From Ignavibacteria bacterium (lineage in GTDB: Bacteria; Bacteroidota; Ignavibacteria; Kapaibacteriales; UBA2268), in contig JAISJI010000036.1 in assembly GCA_031261605.1 (NCBI GenBank), positions 1-64,000 on the forward strand: 64,000 nucleotides of DNA. The letters are read 5' to 3'. A program made the position numbers and the translations under genes. Positions 9,029 through 18,192 of the stretch are shown here, in pieces. The notes under the pieces were generated by a model that saw only the letters and a program-made list of their open reading frames with translations, was not told the origin of the DNA and did no database searches. Each line of letters begins with the position of its first letter. Position 1 is the stretch's first letter.

Positions 9029-11851
9029 TTACAAAAGGGATTCCAATTCGTAAATTGACTCCATCATTATAGCACGTGGTTTGCTACCTTGCTGTGGTCC
9101 TATCACTCTGGCGGACTCTAATTCGTCCATTATTCTACCTGCGCGTGCAAAACCGATTTTCATTCTGCGTTGTAGCATAGATGTAGATGCTTGCTGTGTG
9201 TTAATAATGAGTTCTGCTGCTTCTCTAAATAGTGGGTCAAAACCCGATGTTTCAATATTGTTGCCATCAGCTTTTGTTTCAGAAGTAGATGGCAACATAT
9301 ATGGCATACTATATCCATCTTGCTCCCTAATAAAGTTGCAAACCCTTTCTACTTCCTCTGTGGATATGAACGGATTTTGAATACGAAGTGCCTGATTACC
9401 TGCATTGTATAGCATATCACCATTGCCGAGTAAAGCATCGGCACCACCTGCATCAAGGATAGTGCGGGAATCCACTTTCTGTGCTACCAAATATGCGATA
9501 CGAGCAGGGAAGTTCGCTTTAATGATACCGGTAATGACATTAACAGATGGACGTTGAGTTGCAATGATTATGTGGATACCGATTGCACGGGACATTTGTG
9601 CCAATCTGACTATCGGCAATTCTATTTCTTTCCCCGCAGTGAGCATTAAGTCCGCTAATTCATCAACAACGACAACGATGTATGGCAATGCTCTATGGTC
9701 AAATACCGGGTCATTGCGATATACACCTTCTCTCACTTTTTGGTTATAGTCCTTAATATTCCTTTGCTTCGCAATTTCTAAGATGGAATAGCGTTTTTCC
9801 ATTTCAGCGACAGTCGCTTTAAGCACAGTGATAGCATCTTGTGGGTCAGTTACAATCTCAGTGTTTAGGTCAGGTGAAACAGCGAGGAAGTGTCTGCTTA
9901 ATTCGGCATAATGCGTAAGTTCCACTTTCTTTGGGTCTATTATTACGAACTTCAATTGGCTTGGATGCTTCTTATAGAGCAGAGATGTTATAATCGTATT
10001 TATGCCTACCGACTTACCGGAACCGGTAGAGCCAGCAATAAGTAAGTGAGGCATCTTTGCTAAATCAGCAATATAGGGAGAGCCGGCGACTGTTTTACCC
10101 AATGCCAATGGCAGTTCCATATTGCTATTAATAAATTCGGGTGATGAGACAACGCTACGGATGCTCACAACTGATGGATTGCTATTTGGAACTTGTATGC
10201 CGACAGTGCCTTTACCCGGAACAGGAGCAATGATATGGACGCTTGGTGCTCTAAGAGCCATCGCAAGGTCATCAGCCAAACTCTCTATCTTACTTAACTT
10301 AACGCCAGCAGCAGGAACGAACTCGTATTGGGTAACGACCGGACCACGTGTGGCTTCCAAGTTAGATATACTGATATTGAATGTTTCCAACTTCTCTTGG
10401 AGTATTGCACCCTTGTGCTGCAACTCATCATCACCAGCGAAGTTCTCTTTTGGACCAACTTCAAGCAAGTCAAGTCCAGGTGATGTATATTTTATATTTT
10501 CGTCGAGTATTCCTACACTCAACGGATTTTTTATTGTTTTCATATTTGACTCATCTAATTCTATTTTTTTAGGAATAGGTGCAATAGTTGCTATTGGTAT
10601 AGGTTTAGGTATATCAATTTCTATTGGCTGGTTAGGTATCACATTGTATTTTGTTTCTTCATCGGCTTCTGTATCCGGCACATAGACCGCCGGCTTTGGT
10701 AATACGATGTCCTTCGGCGGCTCATAAGTAAATACAGCATCCTCTATTACCACGGGTTCAGAGACAATAGGTTCTGCCACCGGCTCATTAAGTTCTTCTT
10801 TTTGTTCAATAAGTGGATTGTTGTTTATCTTAAGTTTCACATTTCCTTTGAATTCCTTCAGTAGTGCTTCGTTATCCATAGTTTTACTTTCGCTATGTAG
10901 TGGCTCTTTATAAGGATATGCAGGTATATCGGGTTCTGTGAAATTGGTTATTAAGTTATCATTTGTAGTAGCAGTAGGTATTGGTGCTATTTTTTGAATT
11001 GGCTCTGGTTCTGGCTCTTGAATTACTTCTTCTAAAATCTCTTTCTTTTTCTCTGGCTGTGCAATAGTTGTAATTAATGGGATGGCATTAGCATCTGGAT
11101 ATGTAGTAGCATATTGTATTGTCTTTTCTGGCTTGGCATCGGAACTCGCAACAATAGCGTTAATGCTATCTATTATGTTGCTCATATTGATACTTTTTTT
11201 CACTTTCTTAAGCGTATTGAGAATACCATTTTTTTTAATATTAGTGAACTTCGCAATAAGAAGGAATAGTATGGCGATGAATAGTATTGAAGCACCGATA
11301 GGAGAAATCACAGAAGAGACAATGCTTCCAATGAACGCTCCAATCGCCCCATAGCAATATGTAGGCATAAATTGCAGTGCTGCAAAGTTGGCTAATGAGC
11401 CCATTATTATTGATATTAGCGCCGCAAATAGTAAATATTTGGTGGTAGCGGTGACAATTCTTTGAGAGATAATGCCGAATTTATTTAATTGGAAGCCCCA
11501 TAGGAATAGGAATAGTGGAAATGGGATAATCCAAAGTCCGATAGTTCCGTTGATAAGCAAGTCAGAGATATATGCACCGAATAGACCAAGGAAATTAACA
11601 GAAGTATCAAGTTTGTATTTTATTTCGCTGTTGTTAGAGAACAAGCCAAGTAGTTCTTTGAATTGGAATTGTATGTTAGAACTATCCTTTTCGTTATAGG
11701 AAATGAGAGCAAAGAAGAGCAATGCAGCAAATAGCATAAGCAAAATAGCGAATACCTTTTGTTGCAATTTAATGTCTACTGTATCTTTATGCTGAGTATC
11801 AGTAGCGTTCGTTTCTACGCTACCAATAGATGCTTTATCTATGTTCTCCAC
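9029..11851 (-). CDS. ftsK: DNA translocase FtsK/SpoIIIE
   Basis: This 940-residue protein has the FtsK plan. A membrane domain with about four TM helices spans residues 30-205. A low-complexity linker rich in Pro, Glu and Ile follows (about 235-430). The RecA-like motor has Walker A in LIAGSTGSGKSVGINTII and Walker B in YIVVVVDELADLM. The C-terminal gamma winged helix (STSMLQRRMKIGFARAGRIM) should read polar KOPS-like DNA sites. It pumps chromosomal DNA through the closing septum for dimer resolution. A TATATTTG box on the minus strand lies about 23 bases upstream of the start. Confidence 0.97.
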   Translation of the reverse strand: MENIDKASIGSVETNATDTQHKDTVDIKLQQKVFAILLMLFAALLFFALISYNEKDSSNIQFQFKELLGLFSNNSEIKYKLDTSVNFLGLFGAYISDLLINGTIGLWIIPFPLFLFLWGFQLNKFGIISQRIVTATTKYLLFAALISIIMGSLANFAALQFMPTYCYGAIGAFIGSIVSSVISPIGASILFIAILFLLIAKFTNIKKNGILNTLKKVKKSINMSNIIDSINAIVASSDAKPEKTIQYATTYPDANAIPLITTIAQPEKKKEILEEVIQEPEPEPIQKIAPIPTATTNDNLITNFTEPDIPAYPYKEPLHSESKTMDNEALLKEFKGNVKLKINNNPLIEQKEELNEPVAEPIVSEPVVIEDAVFTYEPPKDIVLPKPAVYVPDTEADEETKYNVIPNQPIEIDIPKPIPIATIAPIPKKIELDESNMKTIKNPLSVGILDENIKYTSPGLDLLEVGPKENFAGDDELQHKGAILQEKLETFNISISNLEATRGPVVTQYEFVPAAGVKLSKIESLADDLAMALRAPSVHIIAPVPGKGTVGIQVPNSNPSVVSIRSVVSSPEFINSNMELPLALGKTVAGSPYIADLAKMPHLLIAGSTGSGKSVGINTIITSLLYKKHPSQLKFVIIDPKKVELTHYAELSRHFLAVSPDLNTEIVTDPQDAITVLKATVAEMEKRYSILEIAKQRNIKDYNQKVREGVYRNDPVFDHRALPYIVVVVDELADLMLTAGKEIELPIVRLAQMSRAIGIHIIIATQRPSVNVITGIIKANFPARIAYLVAQKVDSRTILDAGGADALLGNGDMLYNAGNQALRIQNPFISTEEVERVCNFIREQDGYSMPYMLPSTSETKADGNNIETSGFDPLFREAAELIINTQQASTSMLQRRMKIGFARAGRIMDELESARVIGPQQGSKPRAIMMESIYELESLL

Positions 11852-11874
11852 CTTTCCCCCGATAAATGAAACAA

Positions 11875-11882
11875 CAAATATA
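11875..11882 (-). promoter_or_regulatory. Candidate -7 box (TATATTTG) upstream of ftsK
   Basis: Minus-strand TATATTTG fits the Bacteroidota TAnnTTTG element and ends 23 bases before the ftsK ATG. No TTG is found at the preferred 19-21 base distance, so only half of the promoter is supported. Confidence 0.4.
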
Positions 11883-11958
11883 CGAAAAAAAATATTATTT
11901 ATTTATGTATGGGTTCAAAATATTGAATCCTAAAATATAATATCAATTTAATGAAATA

Positions 11959-13869
11959 TTATTTAGCCATAATTCTAATTATGGCTGCTCGCTCGTGTTG
12001 CCTATCGTATATAGTGCCATTGGTATGTGATGGCTTGTTGCTATTACCAATTTGAATTTGTGAAGACCATTTGTGTTCTGTGTCAATAGCAGCAATAGCA
12101 GCATTCGCACGCGATACCGATAGTGGAATATTGTATTGCTGAGTGCCAAAAGCATCGGTAGTGCCAACAACTTCAATGAGTTTGCCTTGTGCTAATGCTT
12201 TACGGATTATGTTGATTGCATTATCGTTCCTTGTTAATAGAACGCTTTCGTCAAATCCAAAGAAGCCAACAACATATTCATCTGTCCAAGCGTTATCTGG
12301 CTTTGAGTTAGTGTAAGTGGTTGCAATGAGTTGAGGAACTACGGTGTAATCAAAGTGTTGCTCTGCATTTTTGCCTTCTGCATCTTGCAAATGGCATCGG
12401 ATATCAAGTTTTGACTTTGCAGATGGAGTAGTCCATTTCAAATTGGATTGATTCAATGTAAGTGTCCATTTTTCGTCCATTACGCTTTGTGTCCTGCCAT
12501 CTATATAATAATCCAATTTATATTGATATGGAGTGGCATCCGCAACGATTTTCGCTTCCAAAGAGAGAGAGGCAGAGCCGATTTGGTTGATTGCTGTATC
12601 TAAGCGAGTATGTTCCACAATCGCATATTTTCCATTGACATAGAACTTTGCATAAGCATATTCTTGGTTCAATTCTGGATATTTTTGTTGTTTTTCGTCT
12701 TTTTTTAATGAAAATGTCGTAACAGCATTTATACCATTGGTTTGCAGAAAGCTATTGATTGCAATTTTTCTCTTTTCGGACAAATCATCAGCATCGGATA
12801 ATTCTGGATATGAAACGCCAATTTCCACGCTTATGTTTTTGTTATTTCTTAATAAATCAAGGAGTTGTGGAGCATAGCCAGAAATTATTGTATCTGTGCC
12901 ATTTTTGAAATAAAGTATTGGCATTGATACTCGTGTTGTGATTATCTCATCAATATTGACCGGAACATATATTGTTTCATTATTCCTCTCGCTCGCATCT
13001 ACAACAAGCTCCAATTTAGCAACTTCTGGTGGTTTTGGTAGAGGCAGAGCAGGTGGAGCGGGCAATTTAGGTAATTCCGGCGGTGGTGGAGTATAAACAG
13101 GGAATTTGTAGGTAAATGTGATACCAATATTAGCGGAATGTGCCTGCCAACTTAACCCACTTACAATATTTGTAAGTCCATAGTTTAGCAATATGTTAGG
13201 CGTTATCACCCAATTACCTATTTGTGCAATATCATAGCCAACTCCGAGTTGTATTCCGGCATATAGAGCGGATTTATCAGGTAAATCGCCACTTTCTACA
13301 TATATGCTATTGGAGCCATTGGAATATTCAATGTTATCTGGACTTACGAGTTCTTCCTTCTGGTCGTAGCTTCCGCTTATGTTAATACCCAAATTTAGAC
13401 CGAGCCGAAAACTAAGTGGATGTTTATCAATTGGATAGAGCGAAATATAAGGATTTAGAAGCGCTGTTTGTAGTGAAATATCAAGTATATGACGGGAAAT
13501 AGCATCGCCATAGTTATCGCCATCTATCCAATTAGTAAATTTTGCATCTTCGGAATATTTAGCCGAGAGGTCAGTAAATACAATGTCGCCCCCAAGAGTA
13601 GCAGGCATATCCCACAAGGTAAATTCGTAACCGTAACCGATACGAATGGCATATCCAAAGCCGGTAGTAAAATCGCATTTAACATTATCGTAGATGTTTG
13701 AATTTAGCACTCCCGGCAATGAATAGAAGTCAGATTGATAGATATTCCAATTTGCTGAGCCACCAATACTTACTTTATGATTAGTGTATTCATCAGCGAG
13801 TAATGGATTGGTGTATAGCCCAGCAAGTAATAATAGAAATATCCAGATTAGAATTTTTTGTAACTTCAT
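11959..13869 (-). CDS. Outer-membrane beta-barrel protein with C-terminal OmpA-like domain
   Basis: This 636-residue protein has a signal peptide of about 25 residues (KILIWIFLLLLAGLYTNPLLA). An N-terminal region of about 230 residues has alternating strands and Gly/aromatic pairs typical of an outer-membrane barrel. A proline-rich hinge follows (TPPPPELPKLPAPPALPLPK). The C-terminal OmpA-like peptidoglycan-binding module includes VVGTTDAFGTQQYNIPLSVSRAN. A second OmpA-like half-repeat appears around residues 330-385. It likely tethers the outer membrane to peptidoglycan. Confidence 0.85.
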   Translation of the reverse strand: MKLQKILIWIFLLLLAGLYTNPLLADEYTNHKVSIGGSANWNIYQSDFYSLPGVLNSNIYDNVKCDFTTGFGYAIRIGYGYEFTLWDMPATLGGDIVFTDLSAKYSEDAKFTNWIDGDNYGDAISRHILDISLQTALLNPYISLYPIDKHPLSFRLGLNLGINISGSYDQKEELVSPDNIEYSNGSNSIYVESGDLPDKSALYAGIQLGVGYDIAQIGNWVITPNILLNYGLTNIVSGLSWQAHSANIGITFTYKFPVYTPPPPELPKLPAPPALPLPKPPEVAKLELVVDASERNNETIYVPVNIDEIITTRVSMPILYFKNGTDTIISGYAPQLLDLLRNNKNISVEIGVSYPELSDADDLSEKRKIAINSFLQTNGINAVTTFSLKKDEKQQKYPELNQEYAYAKFYVNGKYAIVEHTRLDTAINQIGSASLSLEAKIVADATPYQYKLDYYIDGRTQSVMDEKWTLTLNQSNLKWTTPSAKSKLDIRCHLQDAEGKNAEQHFDYTVVPQLIATTYTNSKPDNAWTDEYVVGFFGFDESVLLTRNDNAINIIRKALAQGKLIEVVGTTDAFGTQQYNIPLSVSRANAAIAAIDTEHKWSSQIQIGNSNKPSHTNGTIYDRQHERAAIIRIMAK

Positions 13870-13879
13870 AATATTATAA

Positions 13880-13920
13880 CCACCTCGTCTGCTTCGCAGC
13901 CATCCCTCTACAGAGGGAAA
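13880..13920. repeat. Short intergenic double-hairpin element
   Basis: Two adjacent perfect hairpins occupy the gap between feoAB and the OmpA-type gene: CTGC-TTC-GCAG at 13889-13899 and TCCCTCT-AC-AGAGGGA at 13903-13918. No T-run follows on the minus strand, so it does not look like a simple terminator of feoAB. I have a general impression of similar CTGCTTCGCAG plus CCCTC-palindrome strings in intergenic DNA of other FCB genomes. Only one copy is visible in this window. Confidence 0.5.
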
Positions 13921-13941
13921 TTTTATTGTAAATATATTGTA

Positions 13942-16332
13942 TTAGAACAGTATGCCGATTTGGTAAACCACAAGGGAGACAACCCAAGCGATTGCTGTAG
14001 TATAGAAAGCGGTAAATATCGCCCATTTGATTCCAATCTCTCGCTTAATGGCGGCTAATGCAGCGATACAAGGGAAGTATAGTAGCACAAAGAGCATTAA
14101 ACAGAACGCTACAAGTGGCGTAAATACTTTTTCACCTTTATGCTTGCCTGTTACATACGTTTGCTCTTGCAATTTCACTTGCAAGTTCGCTGTATCGTCG
14201 TCTTCGACTTCCGATTGGTATAGCACGCCCATTGTGCTAACAACGATTTCTTTCGCACCAAGTCCGGCAATGATACTTACGCCAATTTTCCAATCAAAGC
14301 CCAGAGGAGCGATAACCGGTTCTATTAATTGACCTAATTGACCGATATAAGATTGCTCTATTTGCACATTTGGCTCTTCATCATTCTGTGGGAAGTAACT
14401 TAGCAACCACATTGCAATTGAAGCAATTAATATTATACCGCCCATTTTTTGCAAGTATTGTTTTGCTTTATGCCACATATGTATGCTCGTATTGCGGAGC
14501 GTAGGAATACGATATGGTGGTAGTTCCATAACGAATGGCGCTGTATCATCTTTTACTATAAACCGCTGGATAATAGTAACTGATATGACAGAAACTATAA
14601 TGCCGATGATGTAAATTGAAATCAGCACCAATCCTTGATAAATTGGGAAAAATGCAGATATAAGCAGAACATATACCGGTAGCCGCGCACTACAAGACAC
14701 AAACGGTATCATCATAACGGTTAGTATCCTATCCCTTCTATTGCCTATTGTCCGAGAAGCCATAATAGCAGGAACACCACAGCCAAAGCCAGCAACTAAT
14801 GGGATGAACGACTTGCCATGTAATCCGATTTTGTGCATTAATTTATCCATTATGAACGAGGCGCGAGCCATATAACCGGTGTCTTCCATAAATGAGAGAC
14901 AGAAAAATAGAATCATAATATTCGGCAGAAATACTATAACTCCACCGACACCGCCAATAATACCATCTACAAGCAAGTCCTTGAACATTCCGTCCGCCAT
15001 ATTAGCGGAAACGAAATTGCTCAATATCTCAATACCGCCATCTATCCAATCCATAGGAATTTGCCCTATGGAGAATGTTAGTTGGAATGTAATCCACATA
15101 AATATTAAGAATAGCGGAAAGCCGAAAAATCTATTTGTCAGCACTTTATCTATGGCGGTGCTTTGCTTAAAGTTATCTACAGGTCCGGCTTTGAATGTTT
15201 CGCTCAATGCCCCAGCAATAAAGCCGTATTTTGCATCGCTGATGAGTGTCTCTGGCTTCTCCTTGTAAAGATGCTCGAGATGTGATATTTCCTGTTCCGT
15301 CTGTTTTTTTATGGCATTGAAGTTAGGGCATATTTGTAAGCGTTCAAACGTTGTTTTGTCTCCACCGACTAATTTAAGAGCAATATCGCGAGCGCAGTAT
15401 TTATCTGTAATAGCGGGATTTTCTTTTATCAGTAGTTTCACTCGCTCGACGCTTTCCTCTAATCCCTCGCCGTAGTTGATATGGATATGGCGAACAATGG
15501 GGTCTTTATCTTCATAAACCTCAATGGCTCGCTCAAACACAGCATCTATGCCGATGCCTTTCGATGCGGTAGTAGGCACAAAAGGGATACCGAGCATTTT
15601 TCCTAATGTCTCGTAGTCAAATTTGGCGCCGGTTCGCTCCAGTTCATCATACATATTCAAAGCGACTATAACCTTGATATTCATATCAATAAGTTGGGTC
15701 GTTAGGAACATATTGCGTTCCAAATTGGAAGCATCAATAACATTGATTACGATGTCAGGCGTATTTTCAATGATATGATTACGGACATACAATTCTTCCG
15801 GCGTATATTCCGAAATGGAGTATGTGCCGGGTAAATCAACGATGTTGAAAGTATATCCATTTTTTTTGAGCTTCGCTTGGCGAGCATCTACAGTGACACC
15901 GCCATAGTTCCCAACTTTCTCGTGAGAGCCGGAAGCATAGTTGTAAAGCGTCGTCTTACCACTATTTGGATTACCAACCAAAGCCACATTGATGACTTTG
16001 GTATGCTCATTGGCAGTTGATAATAAGATTTCATCGCTATCTTTGACATTGAATTCCCGGAGTTCTTCAGCAGTCCAATTAGTTGGAGCGACAATCTCAA
16101 TTAGGTCCGCTTCGGAGCGTCTCAGCGAGACGTTATAGCCCATAACCTTATATTCAATAGGGTCTTGTAGCGGAGCGTTTTTAACGACAGTTACTTTTTT
16201 GCCTTTGACGAACCCCATTTCAGTAATTCTTTTTCTGAAGGAGCCGTGACCAAGGACTTTAGTGATTATGCCATCTTCACCGGATACGAGGTCGGAGAGG
16301 TGCAAATCCTTGTGTTGCATTGTTGTTTGCAT
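13942..16332 (-). CDS. feoB: Ferrous iron transporter FeoB with fused N-terminal FeoA domain
   Basis: This 796-residue protein is a FeoA-FeoB fusion, a form common in Bacteroidota. Residues 1-85 are the SH3-like FeoA part (KRITEMGFVKGKKVTVV). The G domain has G1 VGNPNSGKTTLYN, G3 DLPGTYSISEYTPEE and G4 ALNMYDE. The membrane core has about ten helices with two gate repeats and the segments PLVAGFGCGVPAIMASR and GLGAKEIVVSTMGVL. It imports Fe2+ across the inner membrane. Translation might begin at the internal ATG four codons in. It is divergent from the flagellar operon. Confidence 0.96.
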   Translation of the reverse strand: MQTTMQHKDLHLSDLVSGEDGIITKVLGHGSFRKRITEMGFVKGKKVTVVKNAPLQDPIEYKVMGYNVSLRRSEADLIEIVAPTNWTAEELREFNVKDSDEILLSTANEHTKVINVALVGNPNSGKTTLYNYASGSHEKVGNYGGVTVDARQAKLKKNGYTFNIVDLPGTYSISEYTPEELYVRNHIIENTPDIVINVIDASNLERNMFLTTQLIDMNIKVIVALNMYDELERTGAKFDYETLGKMLGIPFVPTTASKGIGIDAVFERAIEVYEDKDPIVRHIHINYGEGLEESVERVKLLIKENPAITDKYCARDIALKLVGGDKTTFERLQICPNFNAIKKQTEQEISHLEHLYKEKPETLISDAKYGFIAGALSETFKAGPVDNFKQSTAIDKVLTNRFFGFPLFLIFMWITFQLTFSIGQIPMDWIDGGIEILSNFVSANMADGMFKDLLVDGIIGGVGGVIVFLPNIMILFFCLSFMEDTGYMARASFIMDKLMHKIGLHGKSFIPLVAGFGCGVPAIMASRTIGNRRDRILTVMMIPFVSCSARLPVYVLLISAFFPIYQGLVLISIYIIGIIVSVISVTIIQRFIVKDDTAPFVMELPPYRIPTLRNTSIHMWHKAKQYLQKMGGIILIASIAMWLLSYFPQNDEEPNVQIEQSYIGQLGQLIEPVIAPLGFDWKIGVSIIAGLGAKEIVVSTMGVLYQSEVEDDDTANLQVKLQEQTYVTGKHKGEKVFTPLVAFCLMLFVLLYFPCIAALAAIKREIGIKWAIFTAFYTTAIAWVVSLVVYQIGILF

Positions 16333-16372
16333 AATTTTTTAGTTTTCATTGTTTCAAAGAACATTTGTAATA

Positions 16373-16380
16373 CAAAAATA
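16373..16380 (-). promoter_or_regulatory. Candidate -7 box (TATTTTTG) for feoAB
   Basis: Minus-strand TATTTTTG matches TAnnTTTG and lies 40 bases before the feoAB start codon. I see no clear -33 TTG at the right distance and no obvious Fur palindrome, so iron control cannot be read from the sequence. Confidence 0.45.
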
Positions 16381-16433
16381 GTGAAAAAAAATGTAATATT
16401 ATAGGAAATAATTTTTGTGGAAGGTGTAGAATA

Positions 16434-16466
16434 TTGTGCAGAAAATTATTTTCGGCACTATTTTTG
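16434..16466 (+). promoter_or_regulatory. Candidate promoter of the flagellar operon
   Basis: TTG at 16434-16436 and TATTTTTG at 16459-16466 are separated by 22 bases, slightly longer than the best examples here (19-20). A transcript would start near 16471, downstream of the first in-frame ATG at 16436. This supports 16502 as the true flgB start. Confidence 0.5.
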
Positions 16467-16501
16467 CATATATAAAAGCAAATAACAGATGTGAAAGAAC
16501 T

Positions 16502-16921
16502 ATGAAAGTAGAAAATTTATTATTCAAAGAAAAGATACCTTTGATGAATAAGGCATTAGACGCTTATTCGTTGCGTATGACGACCTCGGCACGCAATATA
16601 GCGAATGTTAATACTGTTGGATATAAGCCAGAGCGAGTTAAATTTGAGGAATTATTTAATGAGCAACTTAGCACTCTACAAGGTAGCACTTCCAACACGC
16701 ATCATATTCCATTGGGCAAGAATACAGACCCAAAGGGAGAATTACAGACACGCGAAGTTCCATCGGCAGAGGTTATGCAATCAGGTGAGAACGATTTGAA
16801 TATAGATAAAGAGATGGCAGAGATAGCACAAACCCAGATTAGATTTCAATTTGTATCGCAAACAATGAACAAGCATTTCAAGCAATTAGGAGCATCTATA
16901 ACAGGAAATTCTAATTATTAG
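16502..16921 (+). CDS. flgB: Flagellar basal-body rod protein FlgB
   Basis: The protein is 139 residues from the preferred start (MKVENLLFKEKIPLMNKALD). An upstream in-frame ATG at 16436 lies within the likely promoter and would add a non-homologous leader. The conserved rod motif SARNIANVNTVGYKPERVKFEELF is near the N-terminus, and the C-terminal helix (MAEIAQTQIRFQFVSQTMNKHFKQL) matches the family. FlgB is one of the proximal rod subunits threaded through the MS ring. It is the first gene of an eight-gene flagellar cluster plus one unassigned ORF. Confidence 0.93.
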   Translation: MKVENLLFKEKIPLMNKALDAYSLRMTTSARNIANVNTVGYKPERVKFEELFNEQLSTLQGSTSNTHHIPLGKNTDPKGELQTREVPSAEVMQSGENDLNIDKEMAEIAQTQIRFQFVSQTMNKHFKQLGASITGNSNY

Positions 16922-17002
16922 TTGTATATATAAATACAATAGATGATATTTTGCGGCTAATATTAGCCAAATGTATAATATAGTAACCCAATAGGTGATA
17001 AG

Positions 17003-17488
17003 ATGGCGGAAAATATATTTTCAACACTAAACATAGCCGGACAAGGAATGTCCGTCCAACGCAAGCGTCTTACAGCAGTAGCCAATAATATAGCGAATGT
17101 AAATACCACAAGTAGCATAGATGGCACGCCTTACCAACGGCAAGTTGTAGTCACTCGCGCCAATAACAAGAATCAATTTGCTACCGAGTTGGATAGCCAG
17201 ATGAATCTGTCGCGGACGAATAGTAGCCATGCACCGAATGCTCATCTCAATGTATCGCAAGCAGAGAAAGATTCTGTAACAGCAGAGATTGTTGGAGATG
17301 GCAAGCCAGCACGCATAGTGTATGACCCAAACCATCCCGATGCAGATGGAGAAGGATATGTGCACTATCCGGATATAAATATAGTTACGGAGATGGTGGA
17401 TATGATAACCGCACAGCGAGGATTTGAAGCAAACACCCAAATGATTAGCACAGCCAAAAATATAGCAAGGTATTCTCTTGATATATAA
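17003..17488 (+). CDS. flgC: Flagellar basal-body rod protein FlgC
   Basis: This 161-residue proximal rod protein has an N-terminal helix (FSTLNIAGQGMSVQRKRLTAVANNIANVNTT). The conserved end contains YVHYPDINIVTEMVDMITAQRGFEANTQMISTAKNI, the FlgC family hallmark. It would assemble with FlgB and FliE at the base of the flagellar rod. It lies 81 bases after flgB in the same direction. Confidence 0.95.
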   Translation: MAENIFSTLNIAGQGMSVQRKRLTAVANNIANVNTTSSIDGTPYQRQVVVTRANNKNQFATELDSQMNLSRTNSSHAPNAHLNVSQAEKDSVTAEIVGDGKPARIVYDPNHPDADGEGYVHYPDINIVTEMVDMITAQRGFEANTQMISTAKNIARYSLDI

Positions 17489-17532
17489 TTTTAGTAAGTA
17501 ATTTTTTTCACAACGCAAATAAATAGGTATAT

Positions 17533-17799
17533 ATGAATATAAATGTATTACAAACGAGCAATCCTTACACAAATGGATTAGCAACAAGCAATCGCAGTAA
17601 AAAAGCAGTAGCCAACACGGAAGAGATTAAACTTCCGACACAAAAGGATATTTCAATAACGAATAAAGAATTGAAGTATTTCCAGCAACTATTCCCAGAG
17701 AATGCTGCTCAGATAGAGAAGTATGTATCGTTCAATAGAAATGGACAGGCAACACAGATTAGCATTCCAAAAGGCACACTTGTAAATGCAAGAGTATAA
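17533..17799 (+). CDS. Unrecognised 88-residue protein between flgC and fliE
   Basis: I do not recognise this protein. It is polar, without a signal peptide or membrane helix. A Lys/Asn/Thr-rich first half leads to a segment (ITNKELKYFQQLFPENAAQIEKYVSFNRNG) that could form helices, and a short hydrophobic end follows (ISIPKGTLVNARV). It lies 44 bases after flgC and 30 bases before fliE, so it is almost surely co-transcribed with rod and MS-ring genes. The FPENAAQIEKYVSFNRNGQ part resembles short helical motifs of small flagellar accessory proteins, but this is only an impression. Confidence 0.7.
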   Translation: MNINVLQTSNPYTNGLATSNRSKKAVANTEEIKLPTQKDISITNKELKYFQQLFPENAAQIEKYVSFNRNGQATQISIPKGTLVNARV

Positions 17800-17829
17800 T
17801 TCTAATTATAATTTAAATAGGAGATAGAT

Positions 17830-18135
17830 ATGTTAAATTCTATAAATTCAGCAGATAGATTTCAGCCGTTAGTTCAGCAGAAATTTCCTACTACAGAAAA
17901 AAGTAGTAGCACAGGCACTTCGTTCGCAGATACGATGAAGGGCTTTCTTGGCGATGTCAATACTATGCAGGAAGAGTCCAAGGGGATGACAGAAAAATTT
18001 ATCAAAGGCGAGGATGTAGATTTGCACGATGTAATGATTGCAAGCGAGAAGGCAAAGACCTCATTCCAGTTATTGATGGAACTTCGCTCTAAGGGTTTAG
18101 ACCTATATAGAGAAGTATTAAGAATGCAAGTATAA
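17830..18135 (+). CDS. fliE: Flagellar hook-basal body complex protein FliE
   Basis: This 101-residue protein matches FliE, the adaptor between the MS ring (FliF) and the rod. The middle has SFADTMKGFLGDVNTMQEESKGM. The C-terminal half has the family signature VDLHDVMIASEKAKTSFQLL, then LRSKGLDLYREVLRMQV. The start is preceded by GGAGATAGAT. It is followed by fliF after 57 bases. Confidence 0.95.
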   Translation: MLNSINSADRFQPLVQQKFPTTEKSSSTGTSFADTMKGFLGDVNTMQEESKGMTEKFIKGEDVDLHDVMIASEKAKTSFQLLMELRSKGLDLYREVLRMQV

Positions 18136-18192
18136 CTTTAAACAATATGTAGCGGTATATCCCTACAATAAACAAAAATAATATAAAAAGAA

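Noticed and set aside
10122..10685. Plus-strand ORF of 187 codons inside ftsK
   Set aside because: Antisense shadow of the conserved ftsK motor and linker.
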